Positions 6,624-13,681 of a stretch of DNA of 64,000 nucleotides are shown piece by piece. Location of the stretch: assembly GCF_900116135.1 (NCBI RefSeq), contig NZ_FOZX01000001.1:1-64000 (forward strand). The letters run 5' to 3'. Within the stretch, counting starts at the first letter, position 1, and each line of letters opens with the position of its first letter. Both the position numbers and the translations under genes were made by a program. Source of the stretch: Saccharopolyspora flava (GTDB lineage: Bacteria > Actinomycetota > Actinomycetes > Mycobacteriales > Pseudonocardiaceae). The notes under the pieces were generated by a model. That model searched no databases and was not told where the DNA came from. It worked only from the letters and a program-made list of their open reading frames with translations.

Positions 6624-7847
6624 TCAGGACGGTCGGTTGGTCGTGGGGATCTCGATGTTGATCGGCTTGCCGTCGTTCAGGTAGATCAGCACCGCTTTGC
6701 GCAGGAACTCGTCGAACAGGAAGTAGGTCTCCTGCGATCCCGGGAAGTTCAGGCCGGTTTCGCGCGCGATGATGAACGGTCGCCAGAACGTCTCCAGCAG
6801 CGGCGACCACACCGGTTCGCGCGGGATCGACAGCCAGTCGGCGATCTGGTCGCCGAGGGTGTAGCGGGTGAAGGCCCCCAGCACGGGCCTGCTCAGCAGC
6901 GCGCCGTCGATCGGGGCGCCCAGGTCCAGCAGGATGTCGGCGAGGTTCACGCCCTCCGGTGTGGGAGCGAGGATCGGGGTGAGCACCTGGGCGGCCTGGT
7001 TGTTGGCCTCCTCCCAGGACGCCGGGATGTACTCGTCGCTGACGCCGAGCATGTGCCCGGTGACCTGCCACGAGTGCAGGTACGCCGCGGAATCCTCCGG
7101 CGCCACCGGCACTTCCCACTCGGTGAGCTTCTGCCGGACCGTGGTGGCCAGGCTGTGCCAGGTGACCATGATGTCGGCCTGGCTGATCGGGATGTCCTCC
7201 GGCGCCGCGGCGTTCCAGTGCGGCGACTGCGGCAGCAGGTGGCGCACACCCGCGTGCGTCAGGCGGGTTTTCACGCAGGTGACGGCCATCTCGCCGTCCG
7301 GGGAGTAGGCGTTGCGGGTGCCGATGTCGTAGCCGAGCTTGGCGGTCTTGGCGATGCGGTCCTTCATGTTCGCGCCGCCGTAGGAGTGGTAGACCGCCCG
7401 CGCCTCCTTCGGGATGACCGTGCTCATCATGCCGCTGGCCATGCCGTAGAGAACGCCGAGGTAGAGGCCGCGGCGCTCGTTGAAGTCGTAGGCCTGGCCG
7501 AGCTTGTCGAAGTCCGTCCACGCCGGGACCTGCCGGGCGTGCTCGATGAAGTCCCGCAGGTCGGCGGGAAGACCGTCGGGCAGCGGCTGACCGTTCTTGG
7601 TCCAGGCGCTCAGGATCTCGTTGACCCTGCTCACCTCGCCGCGCTCGAAGAGCCCCTCGACCACGGGATCTGCTTCCTCGTCCCACATCCAGCGCGGGTC
7701 CACGCCCGCGCCGCTGCCGGCCACCGATCCCTGCGCCGACCAGGTCCACGTCCGGCTCGCGTGAGCGGGTGCGGTGAATCCCAGCGCACCGAGCGCGCTG
7801 AGGGCCCCGCCGGAGAGCAATGCCTTGCGTCTGCTGAGTTCGTCCAT
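6624..7847 (-). CDS. lcp: Latex-clearing protein (Lcp), Tat-exported heme rubber oxygenase
   Basis: 407-residue member of the DUF2236/Lcp (MpaB-like) family. Lcp cleaves cis-1,4-polyisoprene oxidatively into oligo-isoprenoids with keto and aldehyde ends, outside the cell, using a b-type heme. The N-terminus has a twin-arginine signal (LSRRKALLSG, hydrophobic core, AHA-S cleavage near residue 30). The residues I know as functional in Streptomyces K30 Lcp are found here at the same numbers: E148, R164, K167, T168 and the heme ligand H198 (in KTRLTHAGVRH). Start is ATG 7847 behind AAGGAGGAG; GTG 7856 is possible. A TetR gene is divergent, like LcpR next to lcp in Gordonia. The ketosynthase follows. 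Confidence 0.88.
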   Translation of the reverse strand: MDELSRRKALLSGGALSALGALGFTAPAHASRTWTWSAQGSVAGSGAGVDPRWMWDEEADPVVEGLFERGEVSRVNEILSAWTKNGQPLPDGLPADLRDFIEHARQVPAWTDFDKLGQAYDFNERRGLYLGVLYGMASGMMSTVIPKEARAVYHSYGGANMKDRIAKTAKLGYDIGTRNAYSPDGEMAVTCVKTRLTHAGVRHLLPQSPHWNAAAPEDIPISQADIMVTWHSLATTVRQKLTEWEVPVAPEDSAAYLHSWQVTGHMLGVSDEYIPASWEEANNQAAQVLTPILAPTPEGVNLADILLDLGAPIDGALLSRPVLGAFTRYTLGDQIADWLSIPREPVWSPLLETFWRPFIIARETGLNFPGSQETYFLFDEFLRKAVLIYLNDGKPINIEIPTTNRPS

Positions 7848-7882
7848 GCCGCGCACTCCTCCTTGAGCGACGAGCGAACTGG

Positions 7883-7921
7883 TTGATACTCTGATACGCG
7901 TCTTGCTTCCTTGTATCAAGG
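7883..7921. promoter_or_regulatory. Divergent lcp/TetR control region with palindromes
   Basis: Between lcp (start 7847) and the TetR gene (start 7972) lies CCTTG-TAT-CAAGG at 7909-7921, a 5-3-5 palindrome of the size bound by TetR dimers. The wider arms TTGATAC (7883-7889) and GTATCAA (7913-7919) form a second symmetry sharing the same right half. A site here would let the regulator control lcp and itself. Confidence 0.5.
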
Positions 7922-7971
7922 ACAGCACAGATCCGGACGAAACACCAGGCCCGGGACGAAAGAGGCGATTC

Positions 7972-8637
7972 GTGGATCCCGCACCACCGCTGGCGTCCGA
8001 GAACACGAAAACGCTGCTGGAGCGCGCGTTCTCCGACGCCGTCGACCAGGTCGACGACAGCGACGAGACCACCGCGCGCGTGCTCGACGGCGCCTACGAG
8101 CAGTTCTGCCGCACCGGCATCCGGCGGTCCACGATGGACGACGTCGCCAAGCGCGCCGGGGTCTCGCGGATCACCGTCTACCGCCGGTTCGCCAACAAGG
8201 ACACGCTGGTCGAGCACGTGGTCCGGCGCGAGTTCCGCCGCTACTTCGACCGGTTCCTGCGCGACATCCGGCAGGCCCGGACCCTGGCCGAGCGGCTGGA
8301 GCTGGGCTTCGCCGGCTCGCTGCGCGCGATCCGCGAGAACCCGCTGATCGGCGGCCTGATGGAGGTCGAGCCGGACGTGGTGGTGCCGTCGATGATCAGC
8401 GACGGCGGCCGCACGATGGCCACGGTCAGCCGCTTCCTGGCCGAACGCCTGCGCATCGAGCAGCGCACCGGGCACGTCGCCGCCGAGGTCGACGTGGACC
8501 TGGTCGCGGAGATGATGGTGCGCGTGTCGACGTCGTTCCTGCTCACCCCGAGCGAGCTCATCGACCTCGACGACGAGCAGCAGGTCCGCGACATCGCCCG
8601 CCGCTTCCTGCTGCCCATGCTCGAACCACCTGCATGA
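7972..8637 (+). CDS. TetR-family regulator, candidate LcpR
   Basis: About 221 residues from GTG 7972, which has an AGAGG upstream; a TTG at 7903 would overlap the operator and is less likely. The N-terminal HTH is clear: ARVLDGAYEQF, then STMDDVAKRAGVSRITVYRRFANKDTLV. The C-terminal ligand domain is divergent, as usual. It is transcribed away from lcp across a 124-bp gap with palindromes. By analogy with LcpR of Gordonia polyisoprenivorans, it probably represses lcp and responds to a polyisoprene breakdown product; that function is inferred from position. Confidence 0.85.
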   Translation: MDPAPPLASENTKTLLERAFSDAVDQVDDSDETTARVLDGAYEQFCRTGIRRSTMDDVAKRAGVSRITVYRRFANKDTLVEHVVRREFRRYFDRFLRDIRQARTLAERLELGFAGSLRAIRENPLIGGLMEVEPDVVVPSMISDGGRTMATVSRFLAERLRIEQRTGHVAAEVDVDLVAEMMVRVSTSFLLTPSELIDLDDEQQVRDIARRFLLPMLEPPA

Positions 8638-8741
8638 TCAACTCCGGACGGGGTTGCCCGCCAACACCTTTCGAACGTGCAGGATGATGTGCGCACGACA
8701 CCCGGACAGCCCGAACCCGGACGGGGCAGGAAGGAACACGC

Positions 8742-8960
8742 GTGCGCGCCACCAACACCACGCCGCGGCGGAAGATCACGTGCGGCGAGCTCACCGCGGG
8801 CGACCTCTGGATCGGCCCCCGCCCCACCAACGAGACCCGCGCGATCACCGCCGTCACCCCCGGCCCGGCCGGCACGATCACGATCACCTGCGACGACGAC
8901 ACCACCCACACCCACCCCACCGACCACGAGATCACCATCGCCATGACCGGCGAGGAGTGA
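8742..8960 (+). CDS. Small hypothetical protein
   Basis: 72 residues from GTG 8742, preceded by GGAAGGAA. Acidic and threonine-rich, predicted mainly beta: KITCGELTAGDLWIGP resembles a small beta-barrel start, and the rest contains TITITCDDDTTHTHP. No family was recognised. It ends 3 bp before the end of the convergent MerR gene. Codon usage is normal for the region, which supports a real gene. Confidence 0.5.
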   Translation: MRATNTTPRRKITCGELTAGDLWIGPRPTNETRAITAVTPGPAGTITITCDDDTTHTHPTDHEITIAMTGEE

Positions 8961-8963
8961 CCG

Positions 8964-9674
8964 TCAGGCCGGTTCGACGATCTCGGCGACCAGGGTTCCC
9001 GCCCGCAGCAGCGCGATCGTCCGCCGCGCGATGGCGTCCAACCGGGCGTCCAGCGCGGCCAGCGAACGGCTCACGTCGCCCAGCTCCCGGATCGCGGTGA
9101 TCACCTCGCGGACCTCCGGAACGCGGTAGCCGCCCTCGCGGAGGGCCGCGACGATCCGCGCTTCCCGGATGGCCGCGAGCCCGTAGCTGCGCGCCGTGCC
9201 GGCGCGGGTGACGATCCGGTCGGGTTCGACGAGCCCTTCGGCCTCCCAGAACCGGAGGGCGGAGGGCCGGACGCCCACCGCGTGCGCGAGCTGGGTGATC
9301 GTCATGCGGTCCGCGTCGTCCGCCTCGACATCGGATTCCTCCTCCGCCCGAACGGTTTCCAGGCCCCGGCGGGCGGCGAGTTCCCGCTCGCGCTCGCGGT
9401 TCAGCCCGGCGTGGGCGGACGCGACGAGCGCCGCACCGTCCGCGAGCGGCAGCGCGCGCAGGTCCCGCATCACGCGCCGGGCCTCCGCGGGGCCCACCGC
9501 GAACGCGAGATCGCGATAGGCGCGCAGCGACCGCACGTGCGCTCCGGAGAACGACCGGTACCCGTTGTCGCGCCGGGCCGCAGGCGGCAGAACTCCCTGT
9601 TGTTCCAGGTCACGCACCTGCTGGACGGAATACCCGGACGCCTCCGCGACGTCGCGCGTGCTCATCCCCGCCAC
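8964..9674 (-). CDS. MerR-family regulator with two tandem HTH domains
   Basis: Two complete MerR-type DNA-binding modules in one chain. Residues 4-70 include STRDVAEASGYSVQQVRDLE, GVLPPAARRDNGYR and the wing. Residues 123-190 include TITQLAHAVGVRPSALRFWE, GLVEPDRIVTRAGTARSY and the following helices. A charged segment joins them (ERERELAARR, EEESDVEADDADR). A short C-terminal helix ends the protein, with no obvious cysteine-based effector site. Start is GTG 9674 or ATG 9665; a GGAGGG lies 3 and 12 bases upstream respectively. It is divergent from the DUF6194 gene across 37 bp and probably controls it. MerR proteins normally have one HTH per subunit and dimerise. Confidence 0.85.
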   Translation of the reverse strand: MAGMSTRDVAEASGYSVQQVRDLEQQGVLPPAARRDNGYRSFSGAHVRSLRAYRDLAFAVGPAEARRVMRDLRALPLADGAALVASAHAGLNRERERELAARRGLETVRAEEESDVEADDADRMTITQLAHAVGVRPSALRFWEAEGLVEPDRIVTRAGTARSYGLAAIREARIVAALREGGYRVPEVREVITAIRELGDVSRSLAALDARLDAIARRTIALLRAGTLVAEIVEPA

Positions 9675-9711
9675 GAACCCTCCAGAAGCACTTCAACCAC
9701 ATGCTTGAACC

Positions 9712-10161
9712 ATGAGTGTGCAGCAGATCCTGGAGACCGTGCGCGCGTTCGACGGCGTGCTCGAACTAGCGCCGACCGAAGGCGGCGAGTTCCCCGAGAT
9801 CGCCTGGGGCGACCACTTCTTCTACTACGCGCCGGACGGTGTCGTGCCGCAACGCGAACAGCCCTACGCCACGATCATCACCAAGAACTACCCCGGCGAC
9901 GACCGGTGCGACCTCGACAAACCCGATCGGCAGCGGTGGAACATCCACGTGGGCAGGGCGATGTTCACCGAACTCACCGGGGAAGATCCGCGCAGCGAAG
10001 CGGCGGAGCGGGATCTCACCGCGACCGACGTCGTCTTCGGGCACCCCCTGTACCGCGCGCAGGGCTGGGTGTCGATCATCAATCCCGGTGTTCGCACGCA
10101 TGCCCTCGCGATCCGGCTCCTCCGTCAGGCGCACGAGGACGCCCGGCAGCGCCGGGCCTGA
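9712..10161 (+). CDS. DUF6194 family protein
   Basis: 149-residue cytosolic alpha/beta protein of a widespread actinobacterial family of unknown function. Conserved-looking stretches are EIAWGDHFFYY, ATIITKNYPGDD, WNIHVGR and GHPLYRAQGWVSI. No catalytic residues can be assigned. It starts 37 bp from the divergent double-HTH MerR gene, so it is the likely regulatory target, and is followed at 10201 by a DUF6157 gene. Confidence 0.75.
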   Translation: MSVQQILETVRAFDGVLELAPTEGGEFPEIAWGDHFFYYAPDGVVPQREQPYATIITKNYPGDDRCDLDKPDRQRWNIHVGRAMFTELTGEDPRSEAAERDLTATDVVFGHPLYRAQGWVSIINPGVRTHALAIRLLRQAHEDARQRRA

Positions 10162-10200
10162 CGGCGGGCCGTTGTCGGGGTGGGGTCGTACATTTCCGGC

Positions 10201-10590
10201 ATGGAAGTGCACACGACGAACTACCGCGACACGTTCATCGAGGTGGCCGCCGATTGTCCGGTGGCGCAGGCGGAGGAGCCGCCGTTGCGGGCGTCGCCCT
10301 CGGTGGCGCGCGTCCAGTTCGACATGCTGGTCGACGCGCCGTACCGGTACACCTCCGACGACGTGGTCTACGAGTCGCAGGGGCGGCGCAAGGGGCTGAG
10401 CCGCGAGGAGTTCTTCGCGAAGGGCCAGCCGTGCCTGCGGGCATCGCCGCTGACCAAGCGCTACGGCTGGGGCGTGCACAGCGATGCGCGCGGCCGCATC
10501 GCCCTCGTGCCTGCCGGATCGCCGGAGTACCGCCGGTTCGCCGACGACCCGGACCTCGCCCACGTCACGGCCGTGCGCTCCCGGCGTTAG
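10201..10590 (+). CDS. DUF6157 family protein
   Basis: 129 residues from ATG 10201, where family members begin with a MEVHTTNY-type sequence. The central part PPLRASPSVARVQFDMLVDAPY and SSDDVVYE-like region fit DUF6157, a small cytosolic family of unknown role. The C-terminal half (GWGVHSDARGRIALVP) looks like a compact beta-rich unit. It lies between DUF6194 and a DHFR-like gene in the same direction with short gaps (39 and 9 bp), so the three probably form one transcript. Confidence 0.75.
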   Translation: MEVHTTNYRDTFIEVAADCPVAQAEEPPLRASPSVARVQFDMLVDAPYRYTSDDVVYESQGRRKGLSREEFFAKGQPCLRASPLTKRYGWGVHSDARGRIALVPAGSPEYRRFADDPDLAHVTAVRSRR

Positions 10591-10599
10591 GAGGACGTC

Positions 10600-11169
10600 G
10601 TGCTGGTCTACTCGATGACGGTGTCGGTCGACGGGTTCATCAACGGCCCGGCCGGGGAGCTCACCTGGAGCGCGCCGAGCGAGGAGGTGTTCCGGTTCCA
10701 CCTCGACCGGACCCGCGAGCTCGGCGGATACCTGTGCGGCCGCGGGGTGTACGAGGCCATGCTGGTGTGGGAGACCGATCCGTCGATGCGCTCCGACGAG
10801 CACACCGACGCCTTCGCCGACGTCTGGTGCGCGCTGCCCAAGGTCGTCTTCAGCCGCACGCTCGACCGCGTCGAGGGCAACGCGCGGCTCGCCGAGCGAC
10901 CGCTGGCCGACGAGGTCTCCGCGCAGGCGGCCTCGACGGAGCTCGACGTCGCGATCGGGGGCGCGACCCTGGCCGCGCAAGCCGTGCAGCAGGGCCTGGT
11001 CGAGGACCTGCGCGCGTTCCGCTACCCCATCGCCCTCGGCGGTGGCACGCCGTTCCTGCCACCGGTCACCCTCGGGCTCGACCTGGCCGAGACGCGGAGC
11101 TTCGACAACGGCGTGATCTACGAGCACTACCGGGTCAGGCCAGCCAGCCCCGCAGCGTCCGCATCATGA
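10600..11169 (+). CDS. Dihydrofolate reductase / RibD C-terminal family protein
   Basis: 189 residues of the RibD_C/DHFR-like fold. The start MLVYSMTVSVDGFINGPAG is the family's first strand and loop, GYLCGRGVYEAM the next conserved region, and AIGGATLAAQAVQQGLVEDLR the NADPH-binding GG motif. Start is GTG 10600 behind AGGAGG. Such proteins are NAD(P)H-dependent reductases of unknown substrate and do not usually replace cellular DHFR. Its last 35 bp overlap the 3' end of the convergent TetR gene, so transcripts from the two strands collide there. Confidence 0.82.
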   Translation: MLVYSMTVSVDGFINGPAGELTWSAPSEEVFRFHLDRTRELGGYLCGRGVYEAMLVWETDPSMRSDEHTDAFADVWCALPKVVFSRTLDRVEGNARLAERPLADEVSAQAASTELDVAIGGATLAAQAVQQGLVEDLRAFRYPIALGGGTPFLPPVTLGLDLAETRSFDNGVIYEHYRVRPASPAASAS

Positions 11170-11722
11170 CCTCCTCGTACTGAGCCGCGGGGTCGAGCCC
11201 TTCGGGCAGGTTGCCCTGGAGTTCGAGGGTGACCAGGCCGTGGACGATGGCCCACAGCCCCATCGCGACCGTGCTCGCCTCGCCGTCGACGACGCCCTGC
11301 TCGATCGCGACGCCGACCATCTCCGCCAGCGGCGTGAAGTTGCCCAGGGACTCGCGCTTGGCGTCCTCGTCCGGCTCGAAATCGGGCATGGGGCGGGAGA
11401 ACAGCACCGCGTAGAGGTTCGGGTTGGCCACCGCGAACTCGCGGTAGGCCAGGCCCAGCCTGCGCAGGTCGTCGGCCGGGTCGTCGCTGCGCTCCACGCT
11501 CGCCAGCCGCTCGCCGAAGCGCCGCGACGCCTCCAGGAACACCGCGCGGATCAGCTCCGACTTGCCGCCGAACAGCGAGTACACCGCCGAGGTCGAGGTG
11601 CCCGCGTCGGCGGCCAGACGTCTCAGCGACAGCGACGTCGGCCCCTCCTCGGCCAGCAGTCGTCCCGCTTCCTCGATCAGTCGGTCGCGCAGCTTCTCGT
11701 CGTGAATCTTCGGCCTGGGCAC
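11135..11722 (-). CDS. TetR-family regulator
   Basis: 195 residues from GTG 11722 (VPRPKIHDEKLRDRL). The N-terminal HTH is typical: RLIEEAGRLLAEEG, TSLSLRRLAADAGTSTSAVYSLF, GKSELIRAVF. The C-terminal part matches the TetR_C_13/WHG type (REFAVANPNLYAVLFSRP). It is divergent from a DUF4188 gene, and a palindrome at 11734-11744 sits in the 67-bp gap, suggesting auto-repression and control of the neighbour. The 3' end overlaps the DHFR-like gene by 35 bp. Confidence 0.87.
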   Translation of the reverse strand: MPRPKIHDEKLRDRLIEEAGRLLAEEGPTSLSLRRLAADAGTSTSAVYSLFGGKSELIRAVFLEASRRFGERLASVERSDDPADDLRRLGLAYREFAVANPNLYAVLFSRPMPDFEPDEDAKRESLGNFTPLAEMVGVAIEQGVVDGEASTVAMGLWAIVHGLVTLELQGNLPEGLDPAAQYEEVMMRTLRGWLA

Positions 11723-11733
11723 TTGCCCATCAT

Positions 11734-11744
11734 ACCGTAACGGT
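11734..11744. promoter_or_regulatory. Candidate TetR operator (ACCGT-A-ACGGT)
   Basis: Perfect 11-bp palindrome 12 bp upstream of the TetR start and 46 bp upstream of the DUF4188 start. It overlaps the region where both promoters should lie. Confidence 0.45.
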
Positions 11745-11789
11745 GTTTCATAACAGTGTTCGCAAACTCGGCGCGTGAAGGAGCGCACG

Positions 11790-12275
11790 ATGGCAAAGAT
11801 CGACCGAGGACGATGGACCGCGAACCTGGACGAGCACGACGGCGTGGTGCTGTTCCTGATCGGCATGCGCATCAACAAGCCCTGGCGGATCGACCACTGG
11901 TTGTGGATGTTCGCCGCGATGGGCGGCATGCTCACCCACCTCGCCAAGCACCCCGAACGCGGAATGATCAAGGCGCGCAACTGGTTCGGGCGCACCACCA
12001 TGCAGGTCGGCTACTGGCGCAGCGTCGAGGACCTGATGCGCTTCGCCGCCGACGACGACGCGCCGCACCGGCCGGCCTGGCGCCGCTTCTACCAGCGGCT
12101 CGCCAAGTCCGGCTCGGTCGGCATCTGGCACGAGACCTACGTGGTCGCACCCGGCAGCGCCGAGTCCGTCTACGTGAACATGCCCGCGTTCGGGTTGGCC
12201 GAGGCGACCGAGAAGGTCCGCGTCACGCGGCGCACCGGCAGCGCGAAGCAGCGGCTCGGCGCCCCGGCCTACTGA
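11790..12275 (+). CDS. DUF4188 family protein
   Basis: 161 residues from ATG 11790, with AAGGAG 6 bases upstream. DUF4188 proteins are small alpha/beta proteins sometimes labelled monooxygenase-like, and their reaction is unproven. Conserved-looking features are VVLFLIGMRINKPWRIDHW, GRTTMQVGYWRSVEDLM and GIWHETY near the C-terminal half. It is divergent from the TetR gene and is the obvious regulatory target. It converges with the NmrA-like gene across 15 bp. Confidence 0.8.
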   Translation: MAKIDRGRWTANLDEHDGVVLFLIGMRINKPWRIDHWLWMFAAMGGMLTHLAKHPERGMIKARNWFGRTTMQVGYWRSVEDLMRFAADDDAPHRPAWRRFYQRLAKSGSVGIWHETYVVAPGSAESVYVNMPAFGLAEATEKVRVTRRTGSAKQRLGAPAY

Positions 12276-12290
12276 GTCATCCCCGCTGGA

Positions 12291-13148
12291 TCATCCGCGC
12301 AGGGCCGCCGCGATGGTGTCGGCGATGGGCGTGGTGGGGCGGCCGATCAGGCGCGAGAGATCACCCGTGCCGCCCTGCAGGAGCCCCTTGGCGATCGCCG
12401 AGACGTCCACGTCGACCAGGACGTCGGCGAAGCCGTCCGGGACACCGGCGCCGGTGAGGATGCCCTTGAGGGTCTCCGGCGGGACGTCGCTGCAGGTGAC
12501 GGTCTTGCCGGACTGGCGGGAGAGCTCAGCGGCGTACTCGGGCAGCGTCCAGGCCTGGTCGCCGCTGAGCTCGTAGCTGCGGTTGTCGTGCCCGGATCCG
12601 GTCAGCACCGCGACCGCGGCCTCGGCGTAGTCCTGGCGGGTCGCCGAACCGACCTTGCCGCCGCCCGCGCTGCCGACCACGCCGTGCTGCAGCTGGGTCG
12701 GGATCTGGCTCGTGTAGTTCTCGCTGTACCAGCCGTTGCGCAGGAACGTCCAGGTCAGGCCCGAGTCGAGGATGGCCTGCTCGGTGGCCTTGTGGTCGTC
12801 GGCGAGCAGGAAGTCGGCGTTCGGGCCGCCGAGCACGCCGGTGTAGACGATCCTGGCCACGCCCGCCTCCGCCGCCGCGTCGATCACCGCGCGGTGCTGC
12901 GGGATCCGCTTGCCGACGTCGGGGCTGGAGATCAGCAGCACGACGTCGCCGTCGTTGAACGCCTCGCTGAAGGTGTCGGGCGTGTCGTAGTCGGCGATGC
13001 GCAGCTCGACGCCGCGCGCCGCCAGCTCGGCGGCCTTGGCCGCGTTCCGGACCACCACCGCGACCTCGTCCGCGGGGACCTTCCGCAGCAGGCCCTCCAC
13101 CACCAGCGATCCCAGGTTCCCGGTGGCCCCGGTGACGACGATGCTCAT
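12291..13148 (-). CDS. NmrA/SDR-type NAD(P)-binding oxidoreductase (QorB-like)
   Basis: 285 residues with an N-terminal Rossmann fold: SIVVTGATGNLGSLVVEGL carries the GxxGxxG nucleotide loop, and VAVVVRN the second strand. The middle region (LLISSPDVGKRIPQHRAVIDAAAEAGV, IVYTG, WTFLRNGWYSENY) and C-terminal half match the NAD(P)H:quinone oxidoreductase type 2 (QorB/YtfG-like) group of atypical SDRs. Start is ATG 13148 behind AAGGTGGAG. It is divergent from an HxlR regulator, a pairing known from quinone and electrophile stress loci such as qorR-qor2 in corynebacteria, so quinone detoxification is a reasonable inference. Confidence 0.85.
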   Translation of the reverse strand: MSIVVTGATGNLGSLVVEGLLRKVPADEVAVVVRNAAKAAELAARGVELRIADYDTPDTFSEAFNDGDVVLLISSPDVGKRIPQHRAVIDAAAEAGVARIVYTGVLGGPNADFLLADDHKATEQAILDSGLTWTFLRNGWYSENYTSQIPTQLQHGVVGSAGGGKVGSATRQDYAEAAVAVLTGSGHDNRSYELSGDQAWTLPEYAAELSRQSGKTVTCSDVPPETLKGILTGAGVPDGFADVLVDVDVSAIAKGLLQGGTGDLSRLIGRPTTPIADTIAAALRG

Positions 13149-13202
13149 GTTCTCCACCTTCCAGTCGTGCGCGATGCGCTTCGGACCGACGGTAGCCGTG
13201 TC

Positions 13203-13219
13203 ACTAACTTCTGGTTAGT
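13203..13219. promoter_or_regulatory. Candidate HxlR operator (ACTAAC-N5-GTTAGT)
   Basis: Perfect 6-bp inverted arms with 5-bp spacing, between the divergent reductase (start 13148) and HxlR (start 13245) genes. The size and TTAGT-type half-sites fit sites bound by dimeric HxlR/DUF24 regulators. Confidence 0.55.
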
Positions 13220-13244
13220 ACCCACTTTGAAGTAAGGTAGTGGC

Positions 13245-13631
13245 ATGCCGGTAAGCAACGAGGTCACCACCACCGAGCGGCCGGATGTGAACGCCGCGAA
13301 CTGCCCCTCGCGCAGCGTGCTCGAGCACATCACGAGCCGCTGGGGCGTGCTCGTCCTCGCCGCCCTGTTGGAGGACGGGCGCCGGTTCAGCGAACTGCGC
13401 CGCCTCATCGGTGGGGTGAGCGAGAAGATGCTGGCCCAGACGCTGCAGACCCTCGAACGGGACGGTTTCGTGCACCGCGAAGCACACCCGGTCATCCCCC
13501 CGCGCGTGGACTACTCGTTGACCGAGCTGGGTGAGCAGGCCGCGCGCCTGGTCGCCGGGCTCGCCCGGTGGTCCGAAGCGCACGTGACCGACGTGCTCAC
13601 CGCGCGGGCCGGCTACGACGACCGGAGCTGA
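13245..13631 (+). CDS. HxlR-family transcriptional regulator
   Basis: 128 residues of the winged-helix HxlR/DUF24 family: CPSRSVLEHITSRWGVLVLAALLEDGRRFSELRRLIGG in two adjoining parts, then SEKMLAQTLQTLERDGFVHRE and the wing, ending with YSLTELGEQAA. One cysteine lies at the start of the conserved domain (NCPSR, residue 25), the position used as a redox or quinone sensor in several DUF24 proteins. It is divergent from the QorB-like reductase, with a palindrome between them. Confidence 0.88.
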   Translation: MPVSNEVTTTERPDVNAANCPSRSVLEHITSRWGVLVLAALLEDGRRFSELRRLIGGVSEKMLAQTLQTLERDGFVHREAHPVIPPRVDYSLTELGEQAARLVAGLARWSEAHVTDVLTARAGYDDRS

Positions 13632-13666
13632 CCGACCGGGTTCGCCGATCCCGGGAGAGCGACCCG

Positions 13667-13681
13667 CATAATTGCCCGGTG
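13667..13681 (+). promoter_or_regulatory. Possible leaderless promoter of the YibE/F gene
   Basis: A CATAAT -10-like hexamer (13667-13672) ends 6 bases before the GTG start at 13679, so transcription would begin at or next to the start codon. No Shine-Dalgarno is visible. No convincing -35 was found. Confidence 0.4.

Noticed and set aside
5377-8475. A 1032-codon minus-strand open frame spanning ketosynthase, lcp and TetR regions
   Set aside because: Only the last 383 codons (ketosynthase) resemble a protein. The upstream part is an arginine-rich shadow of lcp in another frame, and lcp has its own signal peptide and ribosome-binding site.
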